NCBI GenBank assembly: GCA_016806645.1
Contig: JACSYO010000916.1
Location: 321,001 to 385,000, forward strand
Reading direction: 5' to 3'
Origin: Ophiodon elongatus
Taxonomy: Eukaryota > Chordata > Actinopteri > Perciformes > Hexagrammidae
Length of the DNA stretch: 64,000 bases
A model generated the notes under the pieces. It was not told the DNA's origin and did no database searches. It saw only the letters and a program-made list of their open reading frames with translations. A program made the position numbers and the translations under genes. Positions 59,288 to 64,000 of this stretch are shown piece after piece; position 1 is the first letter of the stretch; each line of letters opens with the position of its first letter.

Positions 59288-59826
59288 CAGCGGTGTCAAA
59301 CTCATTTTAGTTCGTGGGCCACATCCCAATTTTATCTCAAGAGGGCCGTAACGGTAAAACCACTGCATAACAAACTGTCAATAACAACACCTCCACATTT
59401 CCCCCCCTTCTTTAAGTGTAAAGTAGCAGTACATTCAATAAATGTTTACAATTAATGAATAATTCATTAACAAAACAGGATGAACAGTCTGACATGTCTC
59501 TCTCTCTCTCTGCTACGACTAAAAACAGACTGCCATTTCCTCAAACCTGCCAGCAATTCATTTATCTCCCCTGTTCTCAGTTGTTCCAGCACCTTCTTGT
59601 GTTTTTCGCCACGATGAGTCTGATAGTGGCACCAAATATTGTATTTTTGGAAGCACTGAAAGGTGCTGTGAACATAAGCTTCCTATTTACTTCCTTGAAG
59701 AAATAGCAAATGGTCCATTTTCCTTGGAAACACTTTTTAAAAATTTTAATTAATGACATCTCTGCAATTTTCACACTTTGCGACGTCATCCAGAGGGCCG
59801 GATTGGACCCTTTGGTGGACACAAAC
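59288..59826 (+). mobile_element. hAT-type non-autonomous element, damaged right end
   Basis: Starts 'cagcggtgtcaaactcattt', close to the CAGGGGTGTCAAACTCATTT terminus of a hAT family widespread in vertebrates, followed by 'gtgggccacat'. The inner right part 'agggccggattggacccttt' (59790-59812) is also typical. The expected right inverted repeat ('gtttgacaccc') is absent, so it is an inactive remnant. Short frames inside are not genes. Confidence 0.75.
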
Positions 59827-61254
59827 GATGGACGATATAACAAACTGATGTTGCATAGTCTATGAAATACTAATGTCTAAATGGAGGACTGAAGACAGAA
59901 ATCTCAGAGACCGATATCTAAAAACCTGGACTGTAAAAACAGGGAGCTATCTGTATGAATAGATACCACAAGAGGAAAGCTTAGAGGATAGAATGTGTGC
60001 AGAGCACTTTACAAAATGACATCTTAACATTGCTTTGCATAAGCCCTGAAACGTCCAGAAAGAAAGGAGGCTTGAATCTGTATACGCGTGTCGTCAGCGC
60101 TGACAGGCCTTTAGGAACGAGGACAAAACTTTGAGCCGTGAACACTCCTCCCCCTCTCTCTTTTACTTGGTGGGTCCCGAGGCGTTGACACAGCAGGATT
60201 AGTTTGATGGAACTGGTTTGACAAGCGGGAGACCATAACCTCTTTGAATAAAACACAATTCAGAATGCTCACGCTGGAAAAGAAACACTCCTCCATCTGA
60301 ACTCTCTGCTCTCTGTTTTTCCACCTAAAAGCAAAAAGGCAGGGTTAGGTTTCGTATAAACTCACTTAGATTCACCTACAAATCTGATTTCTTAACGGAC
60401 CATATTTTATTTAATAGAATGTTTCATTGTCACTGGGAAACGCTTCGCTGTTAAAGGCAACAGTCTGTTGGCTAAGCTAGGCTCATAGCTATGTACCTAA
60501 CGCAAAGAAATAAGAGTAACGATCGCAAGAAAGCAAATAACTGAATGTCCCCGATGTTAAAATGTGTTTTTCCACAAGTGTAATTATCCTGAATCGGTTA
60601 TACAGATGCATTTGGTTTATAAAGGCTGTGCTTATTAAATGAGCGATTCTCCTGGAAGAACTAATCCTACTTAACAAACGTAGCGGAGTAATAGTGACAA
60701 GTGTCAGATTAGAATGGATTCGCTGTACATATGCAAGAATATGATTGGGCGTTACAAGTCAGCTGATAGCCAGCGATTGTGAAGCATGAATGAAAGCATG
60801 GTGGTGCAAATTAGAAATATAGGCGAAGTAATGCATTTAAGCAGTTCCGCTTCTCCCCATTTAAAAAGCCTCATTGATCTTTAAATCCAGTACACATAAA
60901 CAAGTCCATGCGCAGGCGGAGATTCAAGTGGACATAATCTAGTGAAAACATTGAGGGTGCTTCGGTCTCCACAATCTTTAAATATATTTGTGCAGGTCCA
61001 TTTTTTTTTTTTATAATTTACTTTATTCCCCGGGCCGCTGTGGGACCCCCACAGCTTTTGCCTTTACTGCCCAGCAGCAGCACTAAGCCTATTTGATTAA
61101 ATGTCGAGTCAGAAGCCAAATATTTTAGACTGGTGTGTATTGCTAGGACAGTCTTCTTTTTGCTGGGAGATGACTTGTGTTTTTTTTTAACAAGGTTGTG
61201 CAGTGAGTAAAGGAAAGAGTTTCTATGGAGCGCAATAACCGGTTGGAAATATTG

Positions 61255-61345
61255 TAAAAAAAATATTACGTTACGTTATCCAAGTAAACTAATCAATTAG
61301 GTTAGACTATTGTGAATGCTAGTACTAGCTGAGTCAACGTTTACT
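61255..61345. repeat. Short dispersed repeat, copy B
   Basis: A diverged relative of 58055-58145, sharing 'agtaa-ctaat-aat' and 'ctag-actagctgagt'. Confidence 0.4.
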
Positions 61346-62059
61346 GTGTTAAATTTGGAGAAAAAAAATGTACGGGTCAGTTTGGATGTTTTGAACGGGG
61401 TGGGTTGTGATCTTCGTCAATACAATCTTTCGGCTTCGAAGGGAGCGATATATTAGCTTCAGTCGCAATGGCGTTCAATGGCAAGGTGAAGCGGTGAAAA
61501 TATTCTCAATAACTTGCTTTCAGACAGCCCTTTCTGACTAGGAACCAACATCATTATATCCATCTCTGCTCTCCTCAAGACCACCAGACTCCATTGACAA
61601 AAGCAGTAATTTTACCTCGCAGAACACAGCTGATCTACTGCTGCATCCATCGGTTAGTTTGTTTGTGTTATTGTGGGGCTCGCGTATCCAAACTAACGTG
61701 TAGAGCTGCTGATTAGTCGGCGTATTCGATGACGTCGACACTGTAAATGCGTCGGGTTCTGTAGTGTGTTGAGTGGGGGGAGAGGTGGGGGGGGAGGCAT
61801 GGAGGGAGTCCAGATGCCGTTCATCGGCATGAAGGCTACTGCCAGGTACTCGTGCTGCAGTCACACAGTCAGTGTGTTATCACAATTTATGCTGCCTTTG
61901 TCGATAAAAATGCTAGTCTACCCCTGTTATTACAAACAGGGGTAAATTTCATTTTGAACCAATACCTTTGTTTAAGAATTCAGGGGTAAAGAATTTTGTT
62001 TTGTTTTGTGCTGCATTATACAACCGCATAGCCTCCAGTTTATCAAAATAAAATGCACT

Positions 62060-62160
62060 TAAAATGAAATGGTCATTAATACATTTTTGGAGGAAAATTA
62101 ATCGTTTCGATTAATGGATGAATCATTAAAATAGTCGATAGATTATTCAATAGAAAATGT
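62060..62160. repeat. AT-rich 'attaatcg' repeat (probable)
   Basis: 'aattaatcgtttcgattaat' and 'agtcgatagattattcaata' resemble a simple fish repeat built on ATTAATCGATT words. Confidence 0.4.
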
Positions 62161-63404
62161 GTGGTTAGTGACAAGGTGTTGAGGTTTGCAGGTTTGGGGT
62201 GGGTATGCATTTGCAAAAAAACGTGACATTTAAACTTCCCAAAAAGTTCTGAATAACATTTCTTATTATTTCTGCTGAGTATTGAATAAATAATTGTGTG
62301 ATGGTAATGTATTGTGGAAGTAGGTCCTCTCGGTTTTGGAAGTGCACAGCATGGATTGTCAGACATTATTTTGCACACTGGTTTTGAGACATCCTGCTGA
62401 CTAACAGACAAACACAAAAACATGACTAAAAATATTCCCTCTATGGTGTAACGATGCATTATGCAGGAGTTTTTAAATCTGGTAACAAGAATGCATATGC
62501 ATGTTTCTGCTCCTGTGGATACACAGATTTTGGGATGTGCACTCACATCTTTGCTATGAGACGTATCCGGCCCTGGGTTTAGTTCAAATACGTATATAAT
62601 CGGCAGCAACATGCACATTCAACTGTCACTGTAAATTAAAAGAAAAGCTGAAATGATTTTTTTTTGATTGCTCATAGTTATCCGGCCTGTTTATTTCCCT
62701 TTAAAACCCCCCATCATCATACACCAGCAGCACCCTCCTCCCATGTGCTTTTCATATCTTTATTTACTCCCCGCTGTCTGCTGCCGTTGCAGGACGGCGA
62801 TGATGAAGAGCCCAGTTGAGTTGACAGTTTACTGCAGAGATAGAGAGCGAAAAAAAAGAGGACACGGATCTGCTGGGCCCTTTTCTTTGCCCGCGTTCTG
62901 CCTGTCACCATAATCTACACAGCTCCCCCCGGTGCTAACACACACTCCATAATGTGATTTGTCAACAGTGTACGACATAAAAGAAGCCAGAGCGTTAATA
63001 GAGAGAGAAAATCAAACAGAGGGTCAGCGCCGCGGAGGTGTGACGGGAAATAGATATGACTGTTACGCCACGACGTCCTGCTCCTCTCCCCGCAGTGCAA
63101 TCTGCTGCTCAGCTGGTAATACTGCCGCGCGTCTCTTTCACTCATTAGTAGATGGCCAGTTAAAAGCAGAGACTTGATTTCTGTGTGTATTGTCTGGTGT
63201 GTGCCCGCGTTTGGAAAGAGCTCGGGTTGTTGAGGACGTGTGAAGTGAAGTAACATTATGCTTAAGTGTCCTTTTACATGCTGCTGTGAAAGGTGAATTT
63301 CTGTTTGAGGAATTCATTCTTTCTACTGTTTGTGAGGACAATTAGCACTCGCCTGCTAAGACATGTTTCAGAGCAGTGATTGATGGTCTTTTATGTCTAA
63401 GTTT

Positions 63405-63765
63405 GTTATTAAAGGCACCGTGTGGAGCTTTTATTGAAACACATAACTTCTTGTTTTTATCTTTAATTTAATTCCATCAATTATAGGAAACTCAAGTTAG
63501 AGCATAAGTCAAAGGGATTTTTTTGTTTGTTTTGTATTATTATTTACCTCAAAGCCAAATGCCATTCTGAAACCAGCTTAGTCACCTGTCAGTCAAAACC
63601 AGTCCAGGTTCAAATGACCACCAAAAACTCATCCAGTTTGATCTGTTAAAGGATTTTAACTTTCAAACCCAAGCAGATACACAAAAGCTAATTTTGTTGG
63701 AAAAAATGACCTGTATTAACATCGCACGCCAACAAAACAACGTGTGGAGTTCCTCTTTAAATGAG
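63405..63765. repeat. Probable dispersed repeat
   Basis: Begins near 'ttaaaggcaccgtgtggagc' and ends near 'aacgtgtggagttcctcttt', words I associate with a fish repeat. The shared 'cgtgtggag' is in direct, not inverted, orientation, so the structure is unclear. Confidence 0.4.
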
Positions 63766-63782
63766 TTTAAGTTTAAGTTTTT

Positions 63783-63885
63783 CTCGTCAGGATGTTGTTA
63801 GCCTAGCTTCGCAGAAAGACAGGGGGCAGGAGGAACCCTAACAACGCGTCTAAAGCTCACTGATTACGTTTGGTTTTGACGTATC
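63783..63885 (+). repeat. Dispersed fish repeat, forward copy
   Basis: 'gttagcctagcttcgcagaa' and 'gcgtctaaagctcactgatt' match the family whose reverse copy is at 27070-27240. Confidence 0.45.
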
Positions 63886-63929
63886 ACAAATACCTTTTTA
63901 ATTATAGCATAGGCACACTTTCAGAGATC

Positions 63930-64000
63930 AGGGCGGATAACCTGGTCAAACAAACACAGGACCTTCACCCATCAGACCGCTGTTTGTGTCCCGTGTGAAA
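63930..64000 (+). mobile_element. SINE-like repeat, copy cut by window end
   Basis: 'ggtcaaacaaacacaggacc', 'gaccgctgtttgtgtcccgt' and 'gtgaaa' match the start of the copies at 51939 and 54184. The rest lies outside the window. Confidence 0.65.

Larger units (their letters stand above)
55099..64000 (+). other. rarb: rarb intron after the first zinc finger exon (runs off the window)
   Basis: At least 8.9 kb. I looked for the next exon, which should start by encoding GFFRRS and the second zinc finger, and did not find it on the plus strand, so the intron continues past 64000. It holds several repeats, listed separately. The part 60690-60960 looks single-copy and could be a conserved non-coding element. 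Confidence 0.8.

Noticed and set aside
62076..62618. 180-residue minus-strand open frame, the second longest in the window, with 'ELNPGP'
   Set aside because: The ELNPGP word recalls a 2A-type motif, but the preceding Asp is missing. The rest shows no family resemblance, the base composition is ordinary, and it lies inside the rarb intron. Treated as a chance frame.
55099..64000. Search for the second zinc finger exon (GFFRRS...)
   Set aside because: No sequence encoding it next to an acceptor was found on the plus strand; the exon is presumed to lie beyond the window.

Overview
This is an AT-rich vertebrate window, almost certainly from a ray-finned fish. The only gene I can support is the plus-strand retinoic acid receptor beta gene (rarb), a ligand-activated transcription factor of the nuclear receptor family. 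Three coding exon pieces are visible. (i) At 10787-10976 is the A-region exon of the beta1/beta3-type isoforms. (ii) At 42922-43078 is the A-region exon of beta2, behind a strongly conserved promoter and a 5' leader full of short upstream ORFs. (iii) At 54950-55098 is the common exon that encodes the start of the DNA-binding region up to the end of the first zinc finger knuckle. Both A-region exons end in phase 1 at good GT donors and join the same acceptor at 54948-54949. The gene is therefore read as two alternative first coding exons feeding one shared body. The rest of the receptor (second zinc finger, hinge, ligand-binding domain) is not in the window and must lie beyond 64000.

Layout: 1-10594 is upstream DNA with no gene, holding repeats and a decayed CR1/L2-like LINE (8713-10096, minus). 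10595-10976 is the beta1-type exon. 10977-42256 is a ~31 kb intron with microsatellites, dispersed repeats and an AT-rich palindrome. 42257-43078 is the beta2 promoter, leader and first coding exon. 43079-54949 is intron. 54950-55098 is the zinc finger exon. 55099-64000 is intron with several MITE-like elements.

Organism: the repeat content (L2-like LINE with the typical fish 3' end, a hAT-type element starting near CAGnGGTGTCAAAC, families with runs of GCTAGC or 'aagtactcattatg', long CA/GA/AT microsatellites) is what teleost genomes look like. A retained rarb argues against zebrafish and its close relatives, which are known to lack it, and fits a percomorph or other non-ostariophysan fish. 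I cannot name the species.

The best part for a second look is the beta2 promoter and leader. It has two consensus-quality DR5 retinoic acid response elements in tandem, a CRE-like site and a TATA-like box in mammalian order. It also has a chain of upstream ORFs, one enlarged by a GAA/GGA repeat ending in a run of 13 G. I found no bacterial-type system, CRISPR array, RNA gene or second protein-coding gene.
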